Shown: positions 8,052 to 18,624 of the stretch, one piece after another
Numbering within the stretch: position 1 is the first letter of the stretch
Layout of the letters: each line of letters opens with the position of its first letter
NCBI GenBank assembly: GCA_025056655.1
Contig: JANWVL010000055.1
Location: 1 to 64,000 of the forward strand
Reading direction: 5' to 3'
DNA from: Candidatus Methylacidiphilales bacterium
GTDB taxonomy: Bacteria > Verrucomicrobiota > Verrucomicrobiia > Methylacidiphilales > JANWVL01
DNA length: 64,000 nucleotides
The notes under the pieces: model-generated
Database searches by the model: none
Told to the model about the DNA's origin: nothing
The model's input: the letters and a program-made list of their open reading frames with translations, nothing else
Program-made: the position numbers and the translations under genes

Positions 8052-10664
8052 CTATTCATCGGAAACGCCGGGCAATGTATTTTCCCGCTCCTCTTCTGAT
8101 TCCTTTTCATTGATTACCGGTGCCATGGCAAGGAGCTTATCTCCTGGCTCGAGATTGATGAGTTTCACCCCTTGTGTATTGCGCCCCGCCTCGCGTATCT
8201 CAGCCACGCGTGTCCGGACCATGATACCTTTCTCCGTTATCAGCATTACCTCATCTTTCTCTGATACAGACAGTGCACCGATGACTTTACCCGTTTTCTC
8301 AGTAGTCTTCATGGTGATGATTCCTTTTCCGCCGCGATTTTGGCTGCTGTATTCCTCGAATGCAGTTCGTTTTCCGATCCCATTTTCTCCAGCTACGAGT
8401 AACTGAGCATCAGGGTTCACGATGTCTACTGAGACTACACGGTCGTCCCCTTCAAGCTCTATGCCCTTAACACCTGCTGCTTGCCGTCCCATGCAGCGGA
8501 CATCACTCTCGGGAAAGCGAATGCTCATCCCTTCGCGCGTGATGAGCACGATATCGTCGCCCCCTGATGTCAAGCGGACGCCAATGAGAGAATCCTCTGG
8601 CTTGATCGAAATTGCGATAATTCCTCCTTTGTGAACGTTGGCAAAGTCCTGCAACGCAGTTTTCTTAACGGTGCCTAATTTAGTAGCAAAGAACAAATAC
8701 CGGTTACCCTCCCAAGTCACATCCTCATTCCTTTGATTGCGTCGGTATTCGATCCGTATCATTGTGGCAATCTTTTCGTCGGGGCGCAACTCAAGCACAT
8801 TCGCAATGTTTCTTCCCTTAGCTGTCCGGCTCATTTCTGGGATTTCGTAAACGCGCTCTACATAGACTCGTCCAGTATTCGTGAAAAACATCAAATAATC
8901 GTGTGTGGACGCAGTAAAAAGATGTTCAACGAAATCACTCTCCTCTGCCTTTTCACCTTCTTCTGCAGCCGCTCCAATCACGCCGCGACCACCGCGCTTT
9001 TGTGAACGAAAAGCTGAAATTTCCGTTCGTTTGATCAGTCCTTTATGGGTTAAGGTAATGATCACCCCTTCATTCGCCACTAAATCTTCGATTTGCATTT
9101 CTCCTTCATCTGCGACAATAGCCGTTCGGCGAGGATTTCCGTATTTAGATTTAATTGTTTGCAGCTCATCTTTGATAATCGAAAGGACTCGCGATTCTTT
9201 GCGTAATATATCTAGCAAATCAGCGATTGTTTTAAGAAGCTCCTCATATTCACCAGTCACTTTGTCATGCTCTAGTCCGGTGAGTTGGTATAGACGAAGT
9301 TCAAGTATCGCGTCTAGTTGACGATCGCTTAATACATATGCCTCTTGAGCTATTCGTGGATTATTATCTACGGCGATACCAATCTTTTTCACTAGTGTTG
9401 TGGGAAAGCGAAACGCTTTGAGCTTATCCTTGGCCTCAGACCGGTCTTTAGCTGAGCGAATAATCTTAATAAACTCATCAAGATTAGCGAGTGCCAGCAG
9501 ATAAGCCTCAAGCTGCTCAGCACGCTCTTCAGCTTTACGAAGCTGATATCGAGTCCGGCGCAACACCACTTCACGCCGATGTTCAATATAGCAGACAAGA
9601 ATATCTTTTAGGTTTAAAGTCCGTGGTCTGCCTCGATCGATAGCTAGCATGTTCACTGCAAAAGCGGACTGCAGTGCGGTTAGATTGTAGAGATTGTTTA
9701 TGATGATTTTTGGAATAGCATCTCGCTTGAGTTCGACGACTACGCGAGTATGAACATCACTTTCATCACGCACGTCGCTTATGTCAGTGATCACTTTATT
9801 ATTCACGAGCTCAGCAATTTGACTAACGAGCTCTGCTCGATTTACGTTAAACGGAATTTCGGTTATGATTATTGCTTGGCGACCGCCCTTCAGATCTTCA
9901 ACCTGGACTTTGCCACGCACTTTGATCGAGCCACGTCCAGTCGTAAAATAATTGCGTATCCCTTCGCGTCCTAGAATTTCACAGCCCGTGGGGAAATCTG
10001 GGCCTTTAATAAATTTCATTATATCTTTCGGTGTGAGGTTCGGATTATCGACTAACGCGCAAGTGCCCTCGATCACCTCAGACAAGTTGTGGGGCGGAAT
10101 GTTGGTTGCCATTCCGACAGCGATTCCAGTGCTACCGTTGACGAGCAAGTTTGGAAAAGCAGCAGGGAAGACAGTCGGCTCCGTGCGCGTATCATCATAG
10201 TTAGGATTGAAATCCACTGTCTCCTGATCCATGTCTTGCATCAAAATTGCTCCAAGAGGAGTCAGACGCGCTTCGGTGTAGCGCATCGCTGCAGGCGGAT
10301 CACCTTCGATGGAACCGAAGTTTCCTTGTCCATCAATGAGAGGCTCACGCATAGCCCAAGGTTGAGCCATGTGCACCAAGGTCGGGTAAATAGCCTGGTC
10401 TCCGTGTGGATGGTAATTCCCCATCGTTTCTCCAACGATTTTAGCGCACTTAAGAGGTTTTTTATTGGGTTGAAGCCCAAGCTCGTTCATCGCAAAAAGA
10501 ATTCGGCGCTGTGAAGGTTTGAGGCCGTCACGAACGTCAGGCAGTGCCCGGGAAACAATCACCGACATAGCATAATCAAGGAATGAATTTTTCATCTCCT
10601 CGGTGACATCCACCGGCACGACCCCTGGCGATGAATTTGATAAGGGAAGTTTTTCGTCAGACAT
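8052..10664 (-). CDS. gyrA: DNA gyrase subunit A
   Basis: An 870-residue subunit that breaks and reseals DNA to introduce negative supercoils together with GyrB. The N-terminal winged-helix/tower region contains the catalytic tyrosine in AAMRYTEARL (Tyr129, equivalent to E. coli Tyr122). The GyrA box appears as QKRGGRG at about residue 568, which argues for gyrase rather than topoisomerase IV. The quinolone-determining segment reads GNYHPHGDQAIYP: Gln90 and Pro94 stand where E. coli has Ser83 and Asp87. It follows gyrB by 21 bases and is followed after 3 bases by the transporter gene, forming one operon. Confidence 0.97.
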   Translation of the reverse strand: MSDEKLPLSNSSPGVVPVDVTEEMKNSFLDYAMSVIVSRALPDVRDGLKPSQRRILFAMNELGLQPNKKPLKCAKIVGETMGNYHPHGDQAIYPTLVHMAQPWAMREPLIDGQGNFGSIEGDPPAAMRYTEARLTPLGAILMQDMDQETVDFNPNYDDTRTEPTVFPAAFPNLLVNGSTGIAVGMATNIPPHNLSEVIEGTCALVDNPNLTPKDIMKFIKGPDFPTGCEILGREGIRNYFTTGRGSIKVRGKVQVEDLKGGRQAIIITEIPFNVNRAELVSQIAELVNNKVITDISDVRDESDVHTRVVVELKRDAIPKIIINNLYNLTALQSAFAVNMLAIDRGRPRTLNLKDILVCYIEHRREVVLRRTRYQLRKAEERAEQLEAYLLALANLDEFIKIIRSAKDRSEAKDKLKAFRFPTTLVKKIGIAVDNNPRIAQEAYVLSDRQLDAILELRLYQLTGLEHDKVTGEYEELLKTIADLLDILRKESRVLSIIKDELQTIKSKYGNPRRTAIVADEGEMQIEDLVANEGVIITLTHKGLIKRTEISAFRSQKRGGRGVIGAAAEEGEKAEESDFVEHLFTASTHDYLMFFTNTGRVYVERVYEIPEMSRTAKGRNIANVLELRPDEKIATMIRIEYRRNQRNEDVTWEGNRYLFFATKLGTVKKTALQDFANVHKGGIIAISIKPEDSLIGVRLTSGGDDIVLITREGMSIRFPESDVRCMGRQAAGVKGIELEGDDRVVSVDIVNPDAQLLVAGENGIGKRTAFEEYSSQNRGGKGIITMKTTEKTGKVIGALSVSEKDEVMLITEKGIMVRTRVAEIREAGRNTQGVKLINLEPGDKLLAMAPVINEKESEEERENTLPGVSDE

Positions 10665-10685
10665 AAAAAGAAAGATGTAAAACCT

Positions 10686-13214
<2,529 letters not shown>

Positions 13215-13284
13215 TTATGAGACTGGGAGGATTTTTATCTTACCGCAATCGCAAAGTCTAAATCAATCCCTGCCTTGGCAACAA

Positions 13285-13316
13285 GAAGGCCGAGCCATAT
13301 ACACAGCTCGGCCTTC
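13285..13316 (-). terminator. Hairpin terminator behind hup
   Basis: A perfect 11-bp inverted repeat (13285-13295 with 13306-13316) with a 10-base loop lies 18 bases behind the hup stop. On the minus strand it is followed by a moderately T-rich run (TTCTTGTTG). It should end hup transcription before gyrB, and the stem alone is stable enough to be convincing. Confidence 0.8.
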
Positions 13317-13334
13317 GACAAAGCTGGAAAAGAA

Positions 13335-13613
13335 TTAGAGGCTCTTCTTAAATTCAGTTCCTGGAACGAATTTGACGGTTTTGGAGGCCTTGATCTTTAT
13401 TTTTTCGCCAGTCTTGGGGTTGATACCATTACGGGCCTTGCGGTTTACGACTTTGAATGTGCCAAAGCCGATAAGTTGAACGCCTCCGTGTTTCTTGACG
13501 CCGGCCTTGATGGAATCAATGACAGCGATAACGGCGCGCTCAGCCGCAGCTTTAGTGGTATCCTTGCCCAGCGCCTTTACGACGCTTTCAACGAGTTGTG
13601 CGCGGTTTAACAT
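13335..13613 (-). CDS. HU-family nucleoid DNA-binding protein
   Basis: A 92-residue HU/IHF-type protein, normal length. The N-terminal helical dimer region (MLNRAQLVESVVKAL) is followed by the signature IGFGTFKVVNRKARNGINP with the beta-arm motif and a basic C-terminus. HU bends and compacts DNA as a dimer and supports replication initiation and recombination. HU (single self-dimerising gene) is more likely than IHF, since the arm and sequence GTFKVVNRKARNG fit HU, but the two cannot be fully separated here. The gene stands alone between a leader with a hairpin (13670-13689) and its own terminator. Confidence 0.93.
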   Translation of the reverse strand: MLNRAQLVESVVKALGKDTTKAAAERAVIAVIDSIKAGVKKHGGVQLIGFGTFKVVNRKARNGINPKTGEKIKIKASKTVKFVPGTEFKKSL

Positions 13614-13669
13614 AATTTATTTTCTCCCTTAGGTTTATTGTGTTGTTGAGGTTGATGTTGTTTTATGCC

Positions 13670-13689
13670 CTCTACTGCCGACAGTAGAG
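13670..13689 (-). promoter_or_regulatory. 8-bp perfect hairpin in the hup leader
   Basis: CTCTACTG and CAGTAGAG form a perfect inverted repeat around a 4-base loop, 56 bases before the hup start. On the minus strand no T run follows, so it is not a normal terminator. It may be an operator or an RNA hairpin in the 5' leader that affects hup expression; no regulator is known from the sequence. Confidence 0.45.
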
Positions 13690-13856
13690 CGCATAACTCT
13701 GGATTTGTGAGAAATTCAGCCGATCGTCAATAGCAAATTCTCTCATCGCTTATTAATCCTTGATTTAGACTGAGTGCATGTTGCGCAATCGCAAAAAAAC
13801 TACAGACAAAAATACTTTATGCTTGTTAACTATCGAAAATCTAAATTAGCGATGAG

Positions 13857-14972
13857 TTAAACAATCTCTAAAGTCTTAGCTGCTCGCGTTAGATTTCTGA
13901 CTCCTTCGTTCGTAATTTGGACGACATCCTCGATTCGGACGCCACCGATTTCAGGATAATAAAGTCCAGGCTCGACTGTCATGATGTGCCCGGGACGAAA
14001 ATGTGCTGCGGAAAATCGCGGAGACTCATGTATTTCTAAACCAAGTGAGTGTCCAGTTCCATGAAAAAAACCGACCCACCGTCCTTGGCGTAATTCGGTA
14101 GGGTAGCCGCGTTTTTTGAATAGCTCTTCAATCTCTTCATGAATAGTTTTGCCATCGACACCTGGCTTCATTTTATTTAACGCTAGTGATTGCGCTTCTT
14201 TTACGAGATGAAAGAGCTCGCGAAGTGCTTCTGAAGCACGACCACGGACGACGGTGCGGGTGAGATCGCCGAAATAACCACTACGGGTTTCCCTAGGAAA
14301 AATGTCTATGATGATTGACTCATGGGCTTTGAGAGGGCCGTGCCCGCGTTCGTGTGGATCACAAGCTTGCACTCCACCGGCTACAATAGTGCCCGATGGA
14401 AGTCCGCCAAGCTTCACTATGGTAGATTCGATTTCGCCACGCAGACGTTCTGAGGTGAGAGGTCTGCCCTGCCAGATCAGTTTTTTGTTTTTTGCAATAG
14501 AGGATTCTCGAAGCACTTCTATTGCACGGAATAGGCCTGCTTCGGCCATACGCTGGGCGCGTGTGATAGCCTTGACTTCATCAGCCGTCTTAATTTCTCG
14601 TGAATGAAAAAAAAGGCTTTCCTTTTTTGCCACTACCTGAATGCCTAGCTGTTCGAGTTGCACGGCGAGGCCGTGTGGAAAATGTCGAGGGACTTCGATT
14701 CTTTTGAATTTTTCTTTCAGCGCGATTTGGTGAATAATTTTGGCGACATCTTTAGTAGGAAAAGATTCGATTGGTAAGACCTCGTCTACGCGGGCTTCTT
14801 TTCGAGCGCGGTCAATTTCAAGACGATTTATGGCTATTTTGGTTATTCCTTTCCATTCCCACCAAATAAAAGCGTCTGGAGCCATGAATCGGGTAGCATA
14901 GAGCATGTCGGCATCTCTTTCACTCGCTGCGACCATGAGTCGCGCTGTTTTTTCGCGTCGTGTGTGAGTCAT
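13857..14972 (-). CDS. M24-family Xaa-Pro aminopeptidase-like peptidase
   Basis: A 371-residue peptidase with an N-terminal creatinase-like domain and a C-terminal pita-bread fold. The five metal ligands are visible in order: Asp in IIIDIFP, Asp in YFGDLTRT, His in FFHGTGHSLGLEIHE, Glu in TVEPGLYY and Glu in GGVRIEDVV. Such enzymes remove N-terminal residues before proline with a dinuclear metal centre. No signal peptide is seen, so it is cytoplasmic. It is divergent from the tRNA-Gln gene, and the first in-frame ATG at 14972 (MTHTRREKT) fits the family start. The exact substrate is not known. Confidence 0.9.
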   Translation of the reverse strand: MTHTRREKTARLMVAASERDADMLYATRFMAPDAFIWWEWKGITKIAINRLEIDRARKEARVDEVLPIESFPTKDVAKIIHQIALKEKFKRIEVPRHFPHGLAVQLEQLGIQVVAKKESLFFHSREIKTADEVKAITRAQRMAEAGLFRAIEVLRESSIAKNKKLIWQGRPLTSERLRGEIESTIVKLGGLPSGTIVAGGVQACDPHERGHGPLKAHESIIIDIFPRETRSGYFGDLTRTVVRGRASEALRELFHLVKEAQSLALNKMKPGVDGKTIHEEIEELFKKRGYPTELRQGRWVGFFHGTGHSLGLEIHESPRFSAAHFRPGHIMTVEPGLYYPEIGGVRIEDVVQITNEGVRNLTRAAKTLEIV

Positions 14973-15025
14973 TATTGAATGTTTTCACCCTATACGATCA
15001 ATGGCAATTCTTCTCATAATCCGCG

Positions 15026-15053
15026 TTGACACCACTTTGATACGTTCTACCAT
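15026..15053 (+). promoter_or_regulatory. Sigma-70 promoter of the tRNA-Gln gene
   Basis: A perfect -35 box TTGACA (15026-15031) is followed after 16 bases by TACCAT (15048-15053, 4 of 6 matches to TATAAT). The mature tRNA begins 12 bases behind the -10 box, which is a normal distance for a stable-RNA promoter. Confidence 0.6.
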
Positions 15054-15064
15054 TCACAGTGCAT

Positions 15065-15138
15065 TGCCTGGTGGTGTAATGGTAACACAGCGCCCTTTGG
15101 AGGCGTTGTTCATGGTTCGAGTCCATGCCAGGCAGCCA
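15065..15138 (+). tRNA. tRNA-Gln (anticodon TTG)
   Basis: A complete 74-nt cloverleaf with an encoded CCA end. The acceptor stem pairs TGCCTGG with CCAGGCA, the D stem GTGT/ACAC encloses the loop with GG, the anticodon stem GCGCC/GGCGT holds the loop CTTTGGA with anticodon TTG, and the T arm is CATGG-TTCGAGT-CCATG. Discriminator base is G. It is the only tRNA noticed in the window. It decodes CAA and, by wobble, CAG. Confidence 0.95.
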
Positions 15139-15181
15139 GTTTTCGCTCGATGTTGGGTGAGGTTCAGCATAGTTTGGTAGA

Positions 15182-16567
15182 GTGATTCGTCTCGACTATA
15201 CGCCGAAGCTCAAGACGTGGTTGCGTTACTTCCCGCAGGGTCAACTTTCTCTGGATCCTGAGCTTTTGCAGAGCTGCTCAGGAGATGCTTGGATGGCACG
15301 AAGCCGGCCCGATGCAGTTTTTAAGCCGAGAAATGTAACAGAAGTGCAACAAATCGTTCGGCTTTGCTACAGGCATCAAATTCCGATCACTGCGCGTGGA
15401 GCTGGACGAGGTTATGTGGGGGGATGTGTGCCTCAACGTGGCGGAGTAGTCGTGGATTTCTCCGGTATGAATCGCATTTTGGAGATCTCACCTGAAGATG
15501 GTGTGGCTGTCGTAGAGCCAGGGGTCATTACTGCAGACTTGCAAGAAGCCGTTCGAAAACGCGGGTGGTTTTATCCCCCTGATCCGGCGAGTCTGAAGGA
15601 ATCGACGATCGGTGGCAACGTGGCAACTAATGCAGGCGGACCGCGCTGCTTGAAATATGGGGTGACGCGTCACTATATCTTGGGTTTAGAAGTGGTGCTG
15701 GCTGATGGTTCCTTGGCACGTCTCGGGGGACGGACGCATAAGAATAAAACCGGTTTTGATTTGGTCGGACTTTTTGTCGGCTCGGAGGGGATGTTGGGAC
15801 TCATTACGCAGATTACCTTACGCATTATTCCTCATCCTCCGATGTGTCAGGCTCTGGGTGCAGTATTTTTTTCGGCTCAGCATGCGGCAGCGGCGGTTAA
15901 TGCCATATTTGCTGAAGGCTTACTTCCGTCGGCAATGGAGGTGGCTGATCGAAACACGATTCGTGCGGCGAGAGACTATTTGGGAGGGCATCCGTTGCTG
16001 GGGGGGGAGTCTTTTTTAATTGTCGAATTTGACGGTCATCCTGAGGGGGTAAAGGAGGCGACGAGGCTGGCTAAGAATCTACTTCGAAGGTGTGGAGCTA
16101 CAAAAGTGACTGAAGCTCGGGATGCAGTAGCTGTGGAGAAATTATGGGAGTTGCGCCGGGCATGTTCTGAGGCGTTGAAGTGCTCGGGGCGGATCAAATT
16201 CAATGAGGATGTGGTCGTCCCACGAAGTCGCCTTGTAGAACTTTTTGAGCTGAGTCAGGCACTTGAGAAAAAATATGGTTACGGCGTTGCTTCTTTTGGG
16301 CATGCGGGGGATGGGAATATTCACGTGAATCTCATGCTGACGCAAGAGCAGGTGAAAAACCGCCCACTTCTTCATCGTGCTTTAGACGAGTTATTCGAAA
16401 AGGTTCTGGAATGGGGTGGGGCGATCACAGGTGAGCACGGTATCGGGCTAGCGAAATTACCTTGGTGGACGAGTGCTACGAGTAGCTCGGTGCGTGCGCT
16501 TCATCAGCAGATCAAGGCAGCTCTTGATCCCCGGCATATATTGAATCCTGGAAAATTTATTGAATAG
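15182..16567 (+). CDS. FAD-linked oxidase, GlcD / D-lactate dehydrogenase type
   Basis: A 461-residue flavoprotein of the VAO/PCMH fold. The FAD-binding domain is marked by PRNVTEVQQIVRLCYRH, ARGAGRGYVGGCVP and PDPASLKESTIGGNVATNAGG; the C-terminal substrate cap ends with HAGDGNIHVNLM and TGEHGIGLAKLPW, both family signatures carrying catalytic or metal-contacting His and Glu. Such enzymes oxidise glycolate or D-2-hydroxy acids. The start is GTG 15182, the first start in the frame and close behind the tRNA gene; a weak ribosome binding site leaves some doubt. No GlcE/GlcF partner is adjacent; the lutABC genes at 42.9-45.7 kb could share a lactate role. Substrate uncertain. Confidence 0.88.
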   Translation: MIRLDYTPKLKTWLRYFPQGQLSLDPELLQSCSGDAWMARSRPDAVFKPRNVTEVQQIVRLCYRHQIPITARGAGRGYVGGCVPQRGGVVVDFSGMNRILEISPEDGVAVVEPGVITADLQEAVRKRGWFYPPDPASLKESTIGGNVATNAGGPRCLKYGVTRHYILGLEVVLADGSLARLGGRTHKNKTGFDLVGLFVGSEGMLGLITQITLRIIPHPPMCQALGAVFFSAQHAAAAVNAIFAEGLLPSAMEVADRNTIRAARDYLGGHPLLGGESFLIVEFDGHPEGVKEATRLAKNLLRRCGATKVTEARDAVAVEKLWELRRACSEALKCSGRIKFNEDVVVPRSRLVELFELSQALEKKYGYGVASFGHAGDGNIHVNLMLTQEQVKNRPLLHRALDELFEKVLEWGGAITGEHGIGLAKLPWWTSATSSSVRALHQQIKAALDPRHILNPGKFIE

Positions 16568-16592
16568 TTTCTCTGTGCCTTTCTTTACAATA

Positions 16593-16608
16593 TTGAAAGC
16601 GCTTTCAA
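16593..16608 (+). promoter_or_regulatory. Perfect 16-bp palindrome, LacI-family/cre-like operator
   Basis: TTGAAAGCGCTTTCAA is perfectly self-complementary and ends 9 bases before the ubiD start codon. Its core TGAAAGCGCTTTCA has the central CG and flanks typical of LacI/GalR-family and CcpA cre operators. A repressor bound here would block initiation or early elongation of ubiD. No LacI-family gene is present in the window. Confidence 0.55.
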
Positions 16609-16617
16609 GATAGCAGC

Positions 16618-18093
16618 ATGGCATACGGTTCTTTGGCTGATTTCGTTCGTGTGCTCGAGGAACGCGGTGAGTTGATTCGCATTAGCGATCCCGTTTCTAC
16701 TCATCTTGAGATTACAGCTTTGGCTGACCGCGAGATGAAGAGTAAGGATGGTGGGAAAGCATTATTGATTGAGAAGCCTGTTCTCAGAGATGGCAAGATC
16801 AGCCAATTTCCTGTTTTGATCAACGCCTTTGGTTCGCACCGTCGCACGGCTTTATCCATCGGCCAAGAGAGTATCGAGCCAGTGGTATCGCAAGTAGCAT
16901 ATTTACTCAAAGCTAAACCTCCACAGACGTTTACTCAGGCCTGGGAACTTTTGCGAAACGGGATTAATCTGATTCACACTCGGCCGACGCGCGTCCGCAC
17001 TGGACCTTGTAAGGAAGTGATTCATTTAGCCGGTAAGGATGCGTCGTTCGATCTACACAAGCTTCCGATCCTTCACTGTTGGCCAAAGGACGGTGGGCCG
17101 TTTATTACTTTGCCAAATGTCTATACAGTTGATCCTGACACGGGAACGCGGAATATCGGGATGTATCGGATGCAGGTATTTGACGGCTGGACAACGGCTA
17201 TGCACTGGCAAATACACAAGGTCGCTGCACGCCACGGCAAACGTTACTATGAAACTGGGACTCGCATGCCGGTGGCAGTCTGCCTCGGAGGTGATCCGGT
17301 GCTGACTTTTGCAGCGACAGCTCCTATGCCGGACGGGCTCGATGAGCTGCTCTTGGCTGGGTTTCTCCGAAAAAAATCGATTCCATTGGTCCAATGCGAG
17401 ACGATAGAGCTTGAGGTGCCGGCAGAGAGCGATTTTGTTATCGAAGGTTACATCGATCCGAAGGAACCCCTGCGCGATGAGGGGCCTTTCGGCGATCACA
17501 CAGGGTTTTACACTCCTGTGGATCAATATCCTGCGTTTCACGTTACTGCGATCACCCACCGTCGAGATGCAATCTATCCTGCTACAATTGTAGGCAGGCC
17601 ACCTATGGAAGATTTCTATCTTGGGACGGCTTCTGTGAAGTTATTTTTGCCAGTCTTTCAGCTCAATTTTCCTGAGATTGTAGATATGGCTCTGCCAGCG
17701 GAGGGGGTCTTTCACAATCTCGTCTTTGTCTCGATCCGTAAGCAATATCCTTGGCAAGCTTACAAAGTCATGCACGGCCTTTGGGGCATGGGACAAATGA
17801 TGTTTGCAAAAATCATCGTCGTAGTAGACGCGCACGTAAACGTCCATGATACATCAGAGGTGTTGTTTTATCTGTGCGCAAACGTCGATCCACAGCGGGA
17901 TACCATTTTTGTGAAAAACCCAAGCGACGCTTTAGATCATGCCCCATCCTTAGTAAACATGGGCTCGCATCTCGGCATCGATGCAACACGGAAATTGCCA
18001 GCGGAAGGTTATAACCGTCCTTGGCCGGAGGAAATCCGTATGCCCGAAGAAGTATGCAAGCGTGTATTCGAAAAGGTGCTGCGCAGATGGTGA
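16618..18093 (+). CDS. ubiD: UbiD-family decarboxylase (prenyl-FMN dependent)
   Basis: A 491-residue enzyme of the UbiD family, close to the E. coli length. The family decarboxylates 4-hydroxy-3-polyprenylbenzoate or related aromatic acids with prenylated FMN made by UbiX. Visible blocks are the prFMN-contacting segment NIGMYRMQVFDGWTTAMHWQ (about 180-200), the acidic catalytic region ERP-type DEGPFGDHTGFYTP (about 286-300) and the C-terminal GMGQMMFAKIIVVVDAHVNVHD. It could act in ubiquinone or menaquinone (futalosine route) formation. No ubiX or other quinone gene is next to it. It lies 50 bases behind the oxidase gene with its own palindromic operator in between, so it is probably regulated separately. 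Confidence 0.92.
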   Translation: MAYGSLADFVRVLEERGELIRISDPVSTHLEITALADREMKSKDGGKALLIEKPVLRDGKISQFPVLINAFGSHRRTALSIGQESIEPVVSQVAYLLKAKPPQTFTQAWELLRNGINLIHTRPTRVRTGPCKEVIHLAGKDASFDLHKLPILHCWPKDGGPFITLPNVYTVDPDTGTRNIGMYRMQVFDGWTTAMHWQIHKVAARHGKRYYETGTRMPVAVCLGGDPVLTFAATAPMPDGLDELLLAGFLRKKSIPLVQCETIELEVPAESDFVIEGYIDPKEPLRDEGPFGDHTGFYTPVDQYPAFHVTAITHRRDAIYPATIVGRPPMEDFYLGTASVKLFLPVFQLNFPEIVDMALPAEGVFHNLVFVSIRKQYPWQAYKVMHGLWGMGQMMFAKIIVVVDAHVNVHDTSEVLFYLCANVDPQRDTIFVKNPSDALDHAPSLVNMGSHLGIDATRKLPAEGYNRPWPEEIRMPEEVCKRVFEKVLRRW

Positions 18094-18157
18094 GGCGAAG
18101 TCGATCAACACAAAATCAGCACTTGCTTTTTACGGAAAAAGTAGAATTATTTTGGAT

Positions 18158-18532
18158 ATGAAAACGTTACTTTCCATCGCCCTATCACTCCTGACTGTCA
18201 CCTTAGTGCATGCGGATATCAGCATGCCGAAGACCGATAACTTTTACGATAAAGCTGGCCGCGCGGTAGCCGGTATTTTATTATCTCCAGCTCACATACT
18301 TGATTCTCACTATTCATACTTGGAACTTGAAGGAACTACAGTCGCTGGCACGAAAGGCATTATTCAAGGTTTTGGGAGGATGTTCAGCGACATGGCTCAT
18401 GGGATATTTGAGTTGATCACGGCACCTTTTGCGATTGGCCCCAATCAAACCTACGGCTCTTATCGTATGCCGCCTTGGAACTCCATGGTGGTGCAAGATT
18501 ATCCGCCAGCAGATTTGAAAAACTGGTATTAA
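18158..18532 (+). CDS. Small exported protein, TIGR04073-like (exosortase-associated)
   Basis: A 124-residue protein from ATG 18158; the same frame is open further back, inside ubiD, but only this start gives a signal peptide (MKTLLSIALSLLTVTLVHA, cleavage before Asp20). The mature part has KAGRAVAGILLSPAHI, a central glycine-rich helix GTKGIIQGFGRMFSDMAHGIFELITAPF and a C-terminal Pro/Tyr segment with NWY at the end. This pattern resembles TIGR04073, a family of small exported proteins found with exosortase systems, but no exosortase or PEP-CTERM gene is visible here. Ends before a strong terminator. Function unknown. Confidence 0.65.
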   Translation: MKTLLSIALSLLTVTLVHADISMPKTDNFYDKAGRAVAGILLSPAHILDSHYSYLELEGTTVAGTKGIIQGFGRMFSDMAHGIFELITAPFAIGPNQTYGSYRMPPWNSMVVQDYPPADLKNWY

Positions 18533-18552
18533 CACACAGCCTTCTATCTCCG

Positions 18553-18589
18553 AAGCCCATGCTCCAAGCGGGGTGTGGGCTTTTTTGTT
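18553..18589 (+). terminator. Rho-independent terminator
   Basis: AAGCCCA (18553-18559) pairs with TGGGCTT (18576-18582), with an inner CTCC/GGGG stem, and is followed by TTTTGTTTT. It lies 20 bases after the stop of the small exported protein and ends the ubiD-side transcription before birA. Confidence 0.85.
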
Positions 18590-18624
18590 TTATCCCAAGA
18601 GCATAATGAGGGCATGATAATGGC

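Noticed and set aside
17053-17559. 168-codon minus-strand frame inside ubiD
   Set aside because: It lies opposite a strongly conserved UbiD region and has no family match.
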